This document shows positions 44,608 through 52,584 of a DNA stretch of 64,000 bases, in pieces. Under the pieces are notes generated by a model. It was not told the DNA's origin. It made no database searches and saw only the letters and a program-made list of their open reading frames with translations. The stretch is from Nocardiopsis listeri NBRC 13360 (GTDB taxonomy: Bacteria > Actinomycetota > Actinomycetes > Streptosporangiales > Streptosporangiaceae): contig NZ_BCSH01000008.1 in assembly GCF_001570765.1 (NCBI RefSeq), positions 62,001 to 126,000 on the forward strand. The letters run 5' to 3'. Made by a program: the position numbers and the translations under genes. Position 1 is the first letter of the stretch; every line of letters starts with the position of its first letter.

Positions 44608-46380
44608 ATGTCCATCACCGCTCACGTCTCTCCATCCCCTGTCCTTCGCCCTCCTCCGGAACAGGAGGAACCGACCGGGGCCACCCGTCACCTCTGTGCC
44701 GGTGTGCACATCGACGAGGACTTCCGAGACCTCGTCATCAAACAGGTGTGTACGGCCCCTTCACGACGCGCGGCCCCCTCCTACGAATTCGACCTCGTTC
44801 CGGTGATGCGCCACGCGTGGTTGTCCCTGCACCTGACCTCGTTGTCGAGGTCGGGGTTGCTCACCGCCCTCGCCGCGCCCTACTTCTGGGGGTTGACGGT
44901 GACGACCCTCTTGGTCGCCGGTGGATACGTACTTCTCGTACTCCTTGACCACGCCTGGCGGATCTCCAAGGAGCTCACACGACCCGAAGAGCCCTTACTG
45001 ACGAAGAAGAGGCGCAAGCGTCGACCGAAGTTGCCTTCCAGGTCCAGCTGGAAGTACGGGGAGGAGAGCAAACGTCTCAAGAACACTGGCGCGTTCGCCC
45101 TGGTCCTTGCCCTCGCCATGATGGTCCTGGCCTTCTCCCATCCCATTCAGGGAACTCTGGCCCTCTACCTGGGCTGCGCCGTCGCCCTCCTCACCGCGAT
45201 CGTCGGTGGTCTGCGCCAGGCGTGCATCAACCACGCTCACAAGGCCACCGCTCTCAGACCCAAGCGCCTCTCCCATCGGGAGAAGGTCGTCGACGAGCAG
45301 CAGAAGCATCCCTGTGTGGTCTATCAGCGCCCCGCCCACAAGAAGGACGGCGAGGACGAAGATGCGGGTGTGTTCACGCTCTTCGGTGAGGAATCACCCT
45401 TCATCGGAGCGGGGGAACTGATCCACCAGTGGAATCCACCCATGAGTGTCCAACTCCTGCGCAAGGGAAGCGACGACAAACCCCTGCACGAACGGGAACA
45501 CCGGCACCCGCCCTTCAAGCCGCACGAACTGATGGACCACCTGCGCGCGGCCGTCGCCGACCTTCGGGAGGACCATGAGAACGTCCGTCTTCCGGCGCAG
45601 GTACGCGACCGTATCTACGTCTCCCATTCGGACGTGTCCACTGACCGCTCCATCCTGCGGGAATCGGTGGATCCGGTCGCGATGCGCCGGATCATCGACC
45701 GACAGGACTCCGCGCACCAGCACTTCCTCGAAGTGAGCGTCCCCGACGCGGGAGGAGAGCTGGTCGCCACGGTGCTGCTCCAGGTAAGGGTGCGTGGCCG
45801 AACGCTGAGCCTGGCGTTCGCGGCCTGCGCACTGACCCGTAATCCGGACGACTTCCGTAAGGCGGAAGAGTTCGGCCAGCACGGAAAACGGGCCATCGTC
45901 AGTGCCGCTTGGCACGACCTGTTCCGCCTCCCTCGCCACATCCGTTCACTGGGGCGCATCACCCGTTACCCGTTCTACCTGGCCAAGGCCCTCTCCGGCC
46001 TCCTACACCGGGCCTTGGTGCTCCGCGGCATCGACTTCACCCTCGTTCCTCGACGCAATATCGGGATCGGCAGTCGAATCAGCGTTCGCCAGGAATTGGC
46101 GGAGGACTGGAGCAAGGTCCAACTCGACAAGACCACGCTTCTCGGCCACATCAAGAACGTCGAACAGCGGCTGCTCAAAGCCACCAGCGACTTCCTCGAC
46201 TCTCACGGTGTCGACGTCTCCGACTTCGATGATCGCGCGCTACAGATCATCAACAGCGGCATCGTCAACATGGGCGGAACCAACGACTTCACCAACACCG
46301 CGGTCGGCGACCAGGCGCACCAGCAGACGCAGAACCCTCCTTCCACCCCCAATGACTCACAGAACGGGAAAGCCGCATGA
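44608..46380 (+). CDS. Membrane protein with a C-terminal amyloid-like signalling motif
   Basis: A 590-residue protein; ATG after AGGAG. Three hydrophobic segments lie at about 84-113, 161-177 and 181-201, separated by a highly basic loop (KKRRKRRPK). The remaining 390 residues form a soluble domain I do not recognise. At residues 549-570 is NSGIVNMGGTNDFTNTAVGD followed by QA, nearly identical to the N-terminus of the next gene's product. The start codon of that gene overlaps this stop. I infer a membrane sensor that signals to the phosphorylase-like effector through the shared motif. Confidence 0.65.
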   Translation: MSITAHVSPSPVLRPPPEQEEPTGATRHLCAGVHIDEDFRDLVIKQVCTAPSRRAAPSYEFDLVPVMRHAWLSLHLTSLSRSGLLTALAAPYFWGLTVTTLLVAGGYVLLVLLDHAWRISKELTRPEEPLLTKKRRKRRPKLPSRSSWKYGEESKRLKNTGAFALVLALAMMVLAFSHPIQGTLALYLGCAVALLTAIVGGLRQACINHAHKATALRPKRLSHREKVVDEQQKHPCVVYQRPAHKKDGEDEDAGVFTLFGEESPFIGAGELIHQWNPPMSVQLLRKGSDDKPLHEREHRHPPFKPHELMDHLRAAVADLREDHENVRLPAQVRDRIYVSHSDVSTDRSILRESVDPVAMRRIIDRQDSAHQHFLEVSVPDAGGELVATVLLQVRVRGRTLSLAFAACALTRNPDDFRKAEEFGQHGKRAIVSAAWHDLFRLPRHIRSLGRITRYPFYLAKALSGLLHRALVLRGIDFTLVPRRNIGIGSRISVRQELAEDWSKVQLDKTTLLGHIKNVEQRLLKATSDFLDSHGVDVSDFDDRALQIINSGIVNMGGTNDFTNTAVGDQAHQQTQNPPSTPNDSQNGKAA

Positions 46381-46466
46381 GCCTCCACCAACCTCCGAAC
46401 AACAGTGGCATCGTCAACATGGGCGGAACCAACAGCTTCACCAACACCGCGGTCGGCGACCAGGCG
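46252..46466 (+). repeat. 66-bp direct repeat encoding the shared motif in two adjacent genes
   Basis: The blocks 46252-46317 and 46401-46466 are almost identical at the DNA level and encode the motif SGIVNMGGTN-x-FTNTAVGDQA at the end of the membrane protein and the start of the phosphorylase-like protein. The reading frames differ between the two genes but each repeat is read in its own correct frame. Confidence 0.9.
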
Positions 46467-47324
46467 AAGATGATCACGCCCTCGGACCCCACACGGCCCT
46501 CCCAGGTACGCACCTCCTCGGCGCACTCCGAGTCCGACCAACGGAAGGACGTCGGAATCGTCACGATCCTGCCCGTGGAGACACGAGCGATCCTCGACGA
46601 ACTGGGACTGGAGCGGCCCCGCAAACAAGAAGGCCTGTTCTTCAGCGCCGGTGACGTCTCCACCGAAAGTGGTACGGCGAGCGTGGTGGCCACCCAGACC
46701 CTCGGTCCCGGGCAACGCTCGGTGATGTCGGCACTGGACCATCTGCGCCACCATTTCTCCCCACGTCTGTGGGTCCTGGTCGGCATCGGAGGCGGACTTG
46801 GGAGCTCCCCCAGCCGCGCCGGCGGTGGCCGTATCGGTGACGTCATCGTCTCGACCCGGATCGTCTACTACGACTCACGCAAGATCACGGCCGGCGACCG
46901 CGTTCAGCGCCGTGGTGAGGAACGGCAGGCACCGGCCCGCGTCGTCCACGCGGCGAACGCCTACTTCACCGACCGGGGAGAGCCGGCGGTGATCCGCGGC
47001 CGTGTCGACGGGCACCGTAAGCGCAGCTTCGAGGTCCACCATGGCCTGATCGGTTCAGGGGAGGCCGTGATCGCCCACGAAGACGCCGAAGAGCGGCAGT
47101 GGCTGAAGCACTACAACGACAAGGTCATGGCCGTGGACATGGAGTCGGGCGGGCTCAGCCAGTTCTGGCAGGAGAACTCGGTGCGCGATGAGGGCAACCC
47201 GGACTGGGTCGTGGTTCGGGGCATCTCGGACGGAGCGGACGCGCAGAAGGACGACGACGCCCATGCTCTGGCCGCGCACAACGCGGCGCACGTCGTCCAC
47301 GAACTGCTCCCGTATCTACTCTGA
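46377..47324 (+). CDS. Nucleoside phosphorylase-superfamily effector with N-terminal signalling motif
   Basis: A 315-residue protein whose ATG overlaps the preceding stop. Residues 9-30 are the shared motif (NSGIVNMGGTNSFTNTAVGD then QA). The rest is a complete PNP/MTAN-type domain: VGIVTILPVETRAILDELG, VLVGIGGGLG, GSGEAVIAHED, the nucleoside-binding AVDMESGGLS and VRGISDGADAQKDDD. Such domains cleave nucleosides or related nucleotides. PNP domains with short N-terminal amyloid motifs are known effectors in bacterial and fungal NLR immunity. The target nucleotide is unknown. Confidence 0.8.
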   Translation: MSLHQPPNNSGIVNMGGTNSFTNTAVGDQAKMITPSDPTRPSQVRTSSAHSESDQRKDVGIVTILPVETRAILDELGLERPRKQEGLFFSAGDVSTESGTASVVATQTLGPGQRSVMSALDHLRHHFSPRLWVLVGIGGGLGSSPSRAGGGRIGDVIVSTRIVYYDSRKITAGDRVQRRGEERQAPARVVHAANAYFTDRGEPAVIRGRVDGHRKRSFEVHHGLIGSGEAVIAHEDAEERQWLKHYNDKVMAVDMESGGLSQFWQENSVRDEGNPDWVVVRGISDGADAQKDDDAHALAAHNAAHVVHELLPYLL

Positions 47325-47366
47325 CCCGCTCTGGTCCCCAGCGATCCGAACAAGGGAAGTGATCAC

Positions 47367-48056
47367 ATGGTCGCGTTCGTCCTCGGTGTGCTCAGTTCGA
47401 TCCTGGCCACGATGATCCTCGTCCTCGTGGGGTGGATGCGATCCTCCCGCCCTCGTTGGTGGCTGGTGGCCCTACTCGCCCGGCTGACCGGAACCGGTGT
47501 GCACCGCGTGTACCGACGGCAGTCGTCGGCGGAGAAGGATGTGGCTCGGGATCTGGCGCGGGCTCGCTGGGTGAGGGTGTTGACCGGCCGGGGCAACACC
47601 CTCACCAGGGACGTTTTCACGCCGTTGTGGTCGGATACCACCGGCCGGGTCGAATCCGTGCGGGTGCTGCTGCCCGATCCCGACGCGGTTCCCGGCGAAT
47701 GGCTGGCGCTTCGGGCCGCGGAGCTGGAACCCATCGACCCGGGGTTCACCCCCGATCTGCTGAGAAACCAGATCCGCGCCAATACCTCCTATCTGAGCTC
47801 CGTGGCGAAGGGCCGGGAGGGGATCGAACTCCGCCGATTCGATCTGCCTCATCTGTACCGCGTCATCGTCACGGACCAGGCCGCCTACATCACCTTCTAC
47901 GACCGGGGTAGGCACGGGCGGCACTCCCCCTGCCTGTACGTGCGTGCTCCGGGTGTGCTCTACGAGGCGGCCCTCCATTTCTTCTCCACCACCTGGGCCG
48001 GTTCACAGGCGGTGCCGACGGAGCAGAGCCCCGACACGGGAGCACCGAACAGCTGA
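47367..48056 (+). CDS. Small membrane-anchored protein, third gene of the operon
   Basis: A 229-residue protein; ATG after GGAAGTG. One N-terminal helix (FVLGVLSSILATMILVLVGW) is followed by a basic stretch and a cytosolic domain. The C-terminal part (FDLPHLYRVIVTDQAAYITF, RHGRHSPCLYV, then YEAALHFFSTTW) resembles the end modules of PLD-like or receptor-like actinomycete proteins, but no HKD motif is present. It follows the effector by 42 bp in the same direction. Its role in the putative system is unknown; a second membrane component or modulator is a guess. Confidence 0.6.
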   Translation: MVAFVLGVLSSILATMILVLVGWMRSSRPRWWLVALLARLTGTGVHRVYRRQSSAEKDVARDLARARWVRVLTGRGNTLTRDVFTPLWSDTTGRVESVRVLLPDPDAVPGEWLALRAAELEPIDPGFTPDLLRNQIRANTSYLSSVAKGREGIELRRFDLPHLYRVIVTDQAAYITFYDRGRHGRHSPCLYVRAPGVLYEAALHFFSTTWAGSQAVPTEQSPDTGAPNS

Positions 48057-48090
48057 ACAACCGGCCAGAGGAGGAGAGGAATCACGGCCC

Positions 48091-49173
48091 TCATTCCAGA
48101 TGAGCGCGTACCGCTTCACGGATCTTGTCGGCGTGGAGGTAGATCTCGTCGATCGATCCCAGCGGATGGCGGGTCTCGTTCTTCTCCGCGTCGAAGGTGC
48201 CGAGGTACTTCTTCGACTTGGCGTTGAAGTGCAAACGCGCGATCGGCTTACGGTTGTTGTCGTCCAGCAGGATCGCGAAGTAGCTCTTGGAGTCCCGTTG
48301 TGCGATCCGCTGGGGTTTGACCTCGCTGCACGCGATCGCCTTGACGACCTGGTATCCCTCCAGCTCCTCCAGGGTGGTCTCGATCCCGGTGCCTCGGACC
48401 AGGTCCTCCTCGGCGACCTCCGCGCTGTCGATCGACGCCGAATCGGACTGGGGACGTGTCGTCTCCAAGGCCTTCTTCAGCCGGATGTTGACCTGGTCGT
48501 CGAGGAAGGTGGACGCGGCCTCTTGGACCAGCGGGGTGAACTGCTCGCGCGCCCGCTTGGTGAAGGATCCGTCATAGACGCGGCCGGCGAAGAACTTGAC
48601 CCACTCGTCCTCGGGCTCCTGGAACTGTTCCGCCAAGGTGCGTTTGATCGCGCCGATGTACTTGAGCTTCTCGGCGGCGTCGATCACCGAATTCAGGTCG
48701 AAGGACGACTTGGTGAGTTTGCGCAGTTCGGGAAGGAGGCTCTCGTCGACGTCACCGAGGTCGAGCACCATGAACGGCCTGGAGTCCATCCGGTTCGGCG
48801 CGTCGAGGTCGGTGTAGAACTGGTATTCGACGCCGTTGGTGAGGACGGCGATCCGCGCGTTGGTGACGGAGAAGTACCGGTACAGCTGTGAGGCGTTCTC
48901 GATCGTCAGAGTCCCGTTCGACTTCTTGCATTCGATGAGCATCTGTACTTCGTTGTCGCGCATGATGGCGTAGTCGACCTTCTCCCCCTTCTTCACCCCC
49001 ACATCGGCGGTGAACTCGGGGACCACCTCACGCGGATCGAAGACGTCGTATCCGAGGACCGTCGCGATGAAGGGCATGACGAAGGCGGTCTTGGCCGCCT
49101 CTTCGGTCTGAGTCATCTCCCGCTGGTTCTGCACCTTGGTGCTGAGAGCGGAGACCTTCTCGGAGAATTCCAT
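48091..49173 (-). CDS. HsdR N-terminal-domain nuclease-like protein
   Basis: A 360-residue protein; ATG at 49173 after GGAAGG. The N-terminal half matches the type I restriction HsdR_N domain: KTAFVMPFIATVLGYDVFDP, EKVDYAIM (Asp) and MLIECKKSNGTL, the D-ExK nuclease motif, then YRYFSVTNARIAVLTNGVEY. The C-terminal half has no helicase domain. Orphan HsdR_N proteins are widespread and some occur in defence islands; the function is unknown. It converges on the putative PNP immunity operon, 34 bp from its end. Confidence 0.8.
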   Translation of the reverse strand: MEFSEKVSALSTKVQNQREMTQTEEAAKTAFVMPFIATVLGYDVFDPREVVPEFTADVGVKKGEKVDYAIMRDNEVQMLIECKKSNGTLTIENASQLYRYFSVTNARIAVLTNGVEYQFYTDLDAPNRMDSRPFMVLDLGDVDESLLPELRKLTKSSFDLNSVIDAAEKLKYIGAIKRTLAEQFQEPEDEWVKFFAGRVYDGSFTKRAREQFTPLVQEAASTFLDDQVNIRLKKALETTRPQSDSASIDSAEVAEEDLVRGTGIETTLEELEGYQVVKAIACSEVKPQRIAQRDSKSYFAILLDDNNRKPIARLHFNAKSKKYLGTFDAEKNETRHPLGSIDEIYLHADKIREAVRAHLE

Positions 49174-49557
49174 AGCGACCTTCCTACGAAGTTCGGCCGG
49201 AGAACCAGGCAATCGGAAGGATCGATGTCAGAGGCAGGGCTTGTTCTCACGACGGGGCCGCAGGGACATGCGGATTCAGGACAAGCTTCGCCTCTGGGGG
49301 CATTTCACCCACCCCGGTAAACCGGGAGGGCTGCTCCGTCGTCTTGATCATCAAGGACATCGATCACTTCACAGATAGCACCATACACGGACTGCTTGTG
49401 AATATAGTTAACAATTGAATCTCGGTGCGGACAAGGCGCACTCTGGCCCACTGACCTTCGACGACACGTCCCGCAGCGGTGTCGCAAGGGAGGGCGTCCA
49501 CCCGAGACGAACAACCCTGGTCGGCATCGAGCCACGGGTTCAAGGACCGCCCGAGAC
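49174..49557. other. Intergenic region with a 31-bp promoter-like element
   Basis: A 384-bp gap upstream of the HsdR_N gene, with lower G+C near 49370-49420. Besides the element at 49382-49412 I see no gene or hairpin. Confidence 0.5.
49382..49412. promoter_or_regulatory. Element CATACAC-N8-TGTGAA-N2-TAGTTAAC, copy 1
   Basis: The blocks CATACAC, TGTGAA and TAGTTAAC occur with the same spacing as at 51141-51171. The element is far more A+T-rich than its surroundings and lies about 210 bp upstream of the HsdR_N start, so it could be an operator or a promoter. Confidence 0.55.
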
Positions 49558-50259
49558 TCAGACCCGGTTCCACTCACCGCAGCCGCTCGTCTCGAAGGCC
49601 ACGTCCGAACCGCTGATGGTCACGATCTGGCTGCCGCCGCCGAAGTTGTTGGCGATGATGGAATCCAAGGAACCGTCGGTTCCGGACAGCCTGGCCCAGT
49701 AGCAGTTCGAGGTGCCCTCGGAGCGGTAGGTTCCCGGTGAGATCTCGTCGCCCACCAGGAAGGTCCCGGAACCGGGAAAACTGTTCTCCTCGGCCTCGGT
49801 CTCCAGGTCGGTGACCTCGCCCTCCCTGGTGTCCAGGTCCTCTTCTCGCTGGTCCAGCTCTTCGGAGCGTTCGTCCAGATCGCCTTCACGGTCGTCGAGC
49901 TCACCCTCTCGGGTGTCCATCCCTTCCTCCCGGTCGTCCAATCCGTCCTCGCGTTCGTCCAGCTCCCGGAAGGGGCGTTCAAGCTGTTCCACCTCTTCGC
50001 GCAGACCACTGATGGTGTCCTGGTAGTCCAGTTCCTTCTCCAGAGCCTGTTCCAGGTCGGATCCGGCCGACTCGTGCCGTTCGGACAACTCCAGGTAGAC
50101 CGGTGTGCGCTCCGGCACTCGCGACGACCACCCCAGGAGGGCTCCCACGCCGAGCGCCCCGACCACGATCAGCACCAGGGGCAGCGGCGGCCTTCTACGG
50201 CCGCCCTCCCGCACCTGGTCGAGTGCACCGTCCTCCGTGCGCACCGAATCATCGGCCAT
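49558..50259 (-). CDS. Membrane-anchored coiled-coil protein
   Basis: A 233-residue protein. An N-terminal cytosolic stretch of about 25 residues is followed by one transmembrane helix (LPLVLIVVGALGVGALLGW). Then comes a coiled coil built from seven-residue repeats (ELDEREDGLDDREEGMDTRE and on to about residue 155), and a small C-terminal beta-domain (FLVGDEISPGTYRSEGTSNC, then VAFETSGCGEW) like the short extracellular domains of actinomycete surface proteins, with two Cys that may pair. Outside location of the C-terminus is inferred. It may share regulation with the next leftward gene. Function is unknown. Confidence 0.65.
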   Translation of the reverse strand: MADDSVRTEDGALDQVREGGRRRPPLPLVLIVVGALGVGALLGWSSRVPERTPVYLELSERHESAGSDLEQALEKELDYQDTISGLREEVEQLERPFRELDEREDGLDDREEGMDTREGELDDREGDLDERSEELDQREEDLDTREGEVTDLETEAEENSFPGSGTFLVGDEISPGTYRSEGTSNCYWARLSGTDGSLDSIIANNFGGGSQIVTISGSDVAFETSGCGEWNRV

Positions 50260-50378
50260 GGCAGATCACCGCTTTCCCGGTGCCGTCCGCACCGAATTCC
50301 GAACCGGAAAGGACTCTTGACTCACTCGGACGAGGGATTGCGAACCAGAGCCTCAACGTCGAAGGCCCACGGCCCGGC

Positions 50379-51041
50379 TCAGTCCAGGTCGACGCGGACT
50401 CCATCGGCGAAGCCGCCCTGTCCGTTGACCAGCATGTGGTCGACCTCGAAGTCGACCGGCACGTCGTAGGCGAGCACGCCGGTCTCTTCGGAACCGGGGT
50501 TGGTGTCGAAGCCGAACAGCGTGGAGGCCCACAGCTCATACCGGTACATGGAACCGGCCTCGTCCATGAGGACCTGGTCTCGTTCACCGAACGACCGCGG
50601 CTCACCGCTGATGTTCTTCACCGTCAACTCAACGGTGACCCACTGCCCCGAGGGCTCCTCGGCGAAGAACTCGTCGAGCTGCGCGGTGGGGACGTCGTAC
50701 TCGATCGCGTGCACGATGATCTCCCAGTCTCCGTGCTCGATGCTCTCTCCCAGGCTCGGGGGCGTTTCCTCGGGCTGCGCATCTTCCGCGCCCTCGTCTT
50801 CCGTCTCGCCTCCACCGCCCTCTTCGTCGGTACCGGTCGGGGCGTCGGCCACCGTGGTGTCACCCCCGTCGTCGGTGGTGGACACCAGCGCTCCGAGGAA
50901 GAGCAGAGCGAAGAAACCCATCACGCCCATGCCCAAGCACCCGAGGCATCCGAGGCATCCGAGGCCGAACTTGGCACCGGTGGACATGCCCGGTCGGGGA
51001 CCGGGAGCGGGTCGACCGTGGGGGTAGTGGCCGTAACTCAT
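50379..51041 (-). CDS. DUF4352-type membrane-anchored protein
   Basis: A 220-residue protein; ATG after GGAG. A Gly/Pro-rich start with CLGCLGCLG repeats leads into one hydrophobic helix (GVMGFFALLFLGALVST), an acidic disordered linker (about residues 60-95) and a C-terminal beta-sandwich of the DUF4352 type (WVTVELTVKNISGEPRSFGE, then VLAYDVPVDFEVDHMLV). Such proteins are exposed outside the membrane; their roles are unknown. It is divergent from a lipoprotein-like gene with the 31-bp element between. Confidence 0.7.
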   Translation of the reverse strand: MSYGHYPHGRPAPGPRPGMSTGAKFGLGCLGCLGCLGMGVMGFFALLFLGALVSTTDDGGDTTVADAPTGTDEEGGGGETEDEGAEDAQPEETPPSLGESIEHGDWEIIVHAIEYDVPTAQLDEFFAEEPSGQWVTVELTVKNISGEPRSFGERDQVLMDEAGSMYRYELWASTLFGFDTNPGSEETGVLAYDVPVDFEVDHMLVNGQGGFADGVRVDLD

Positions 51042-51140
51042 GGGATCACTCCGGTCTGGTGGATGTGGATACCGGCGGAGTCGACTCCGCCGAGGATCGG
51101 GAGCGAGGCGGGAAAGACTCTTTATCATCGCTTCACACAA

Positions 51141-51188
51141 CATACACCATGTATATGTGAACCTAGTTAACCCTATAGTGTTCACATA
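51141..51188. promoter_or_regulatory. Element copy 2 with an overlapping inverted repeat
   Basis: The CATACAC-N8-TGTGAA-N2-TAGTTAAC element (51141-51171) recurs here. It overlaps a perfect 9-bp inverted repeat, TATGTGAAC (51154-51162) and GTTCACATA (51180-51188). TATAGT at 51174-51179 could be a -10 box for the rightward lipoprotein gene. The site lies between the divergent DUF4352 gene and that gene. Confidence 0.6.
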
Positions 51189-51211
51189 CGACACCAGCTC
51201 AAGGAGTTCCC

Positions 51212-51379
51212 ATGCGCAGTTGCCTCGGCCTCGTCACCGCCACCCTCGGCCTGCTCCTGACCGGCTGCGATGAAAACGAGACCGTACGCCTGGAGCCTCT
51301 CGCCCCTTCTCCTACGCCGGCGGCCATCACCCCCGCGATCTCCCCGCCCTCCACCCCCATCGGCCACCGGGGCGCGTGA
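51212..51379 (+). CDS. Short lipoprotein, probably the front of a broken gene
   Basis: A 55-residue frame with AAGGAG before the ATG. It is a lipoprotein signal peptide with lipobox (MRSCLGLVTATLGLLLTGC) followed by a short Pro/Ser/Thr-rich tail. The frame stops early. Another frame downstream (from about 51650) holds a DUF4352-like domain without any signal, so the two are probably parts of one lipoprotein separated by frameshifts. The front part may still be expressed. Confidence 0.5.
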   Translation: MRSCLGLVTATLGLLLTGCDENETVRLEPLAPSPTPAAITPAISPPSTPIGHRGA

Positions 51380-51497
51380 ACGGCCCCGTCCGCACCAACA
51401 GGTGGCCTCGACAGCACCAAGACGAGAGCACGCAGCGCGGAAGGATCGTCCGGCCCATGTCCACAAAATCGGAACGCCCCGAGAAGGTGAGTCACGA

Positions 51498-52040
51498 ATG
51501 CGGAGCACGCCGGAGGGCGGTCTCGCCGGACAGGTCGAGCGGAAACGCGAGGTGGTGGCGGATCGGTGGCCGGACTCGATGTCGAATACCGCCGGGTCAT
51601 CCGCCGCGGGACGATCACGAATACGTTCGCCGGCCACCGGCTCCCAAGTACCCGCCGGGCCTCCGGAGGGCGAGCCGAGCGACGGTGTGTTCGATTACGA
51701 GGTCACCGATTCGCGCACTTCGGCCACCTACAACGATGATTCGTGTGGTGAGCAGTACTCCGCGTCGGGCGAGTACCACGTGCTCACCATCAGGGCGCAG
51801 AACGTGGGGTCGACGCCGGCCTACCCGCCGTCGGATTCCTGGGAAGGGGTGTACGCGTACTCCGAAAACGGCACCCAGTACTCCACGGAAGACAACATCT
51901 GCGCCTTCGCGGACGAGACCAACCCCGGCAACAGCACCGAGTACGAGCTGGTGTTCGACGTTCCCGAGAACACCGAACTGACCGTGATCGACCTGTCAGC
52001 GGAATCGGCACCCGAGGTAGCCGTGGTGGAGGTCCCTTGA
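51498..52040 (+). CDS. DUF4352-like domain, probably the back of a broken lipoprotein gene
   Basis: A 180-residue frame from ATG 51498. The last about 125 residues (VFDYEVTDSRTSATYNDDSC, EYHVLTIRAQNVGSTPAYPP, then STEYELVFDVPENTELTVID) form a DUF4352-type beta-sandwich that is normally outside the cell. The N-terminal 50 residues look like out-of-frame sequence and have no signal peptide. The lipoprotein signal needed lies at 51212 in another frame. The gene is therefore probably disrupted, although a cytosolic product cannot be excluded. Confidence 0.45.
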   Translation: MRSTPEGGLAGQVERKREVVADRWPDSMSNTAGSSAAGRSRIRSPATGSQVPAGPPEGEPSDGVFDYEVTDSRTSATYNDDSCGEQYSASGEYHVLTIRAQNVGSTPAYPPSDSWEGVYAYSENGTQYSTEDNICAFADETNPGNSTEYELVFDVPENTELTVIDLSAESAPEVAVVEVP

Positions 52041-52194
52041 CGGGGCTTCGCAGGCGCCGTTCGGCACCTCCCCCGGCAGCTGGTGACCGACCCGGGCAAG
52101 GCATTCGGTGAAGCCGCCCTAGCCGCGTTTCACCCGACCTGTGTGAAACCGGCCTGGATGACCACCGGTACTCCCTGCCCAGAGGCCTCTTCCG

Positions 52195-52560
52195 GGGTTT
52201 CCACTGGAAAAGGTGACCGCCACCGTTTCCAAGGAGATCGCGCTGGAGGTCACCCGTCTCGACCACCGTCTCGATGGGCCTACCGGAACGGTCGACGTAG
52301 CGAAACCGGCCGCTACCGTCTCGGCCTGGCCTGACCCAAGGAACGCGTGCCCCGGGTGCTTCCGGTCGATCCTGTCGGAAGCACCCGGCCCGCTTCGGGC
52401 GGGCAAGGGCAGCGTCCTGTCTCTGTGGCGGCATCGCCTCATGACCGAGACCTGGGCCATGAAATCCCCATCGGCGGCGTGATGGAGGGTGGGTCACCCC
52501 AGGAGGACGCCGCGCGCGAGGTCGACGAAGAGACGGAACGGCGTCCAGGTACCGGGTTTC
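52195..52560 (+). pseudogene. NUDIX hydrolase remnant
   Basis: One frame holds VSKEIALEVTRLDHRLDGPT through VLSLWRHRLMTETWAM; the next holds EIPIGGVMEGGSPQEDAARE then VDEETERRPG. Joined near 52470 they spell the approach to and most of a NUDIX box, matching the ADP-ribose pyrophosphatase-like group. The change of frame and the altered last part of the box (EETERR) show decay. The rest of 52041-52584 has no intact gene. Confidence 0.5.
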
Positions 52561-52584
52561 CTCAGTCCATGGTGCTCGGCCGGT

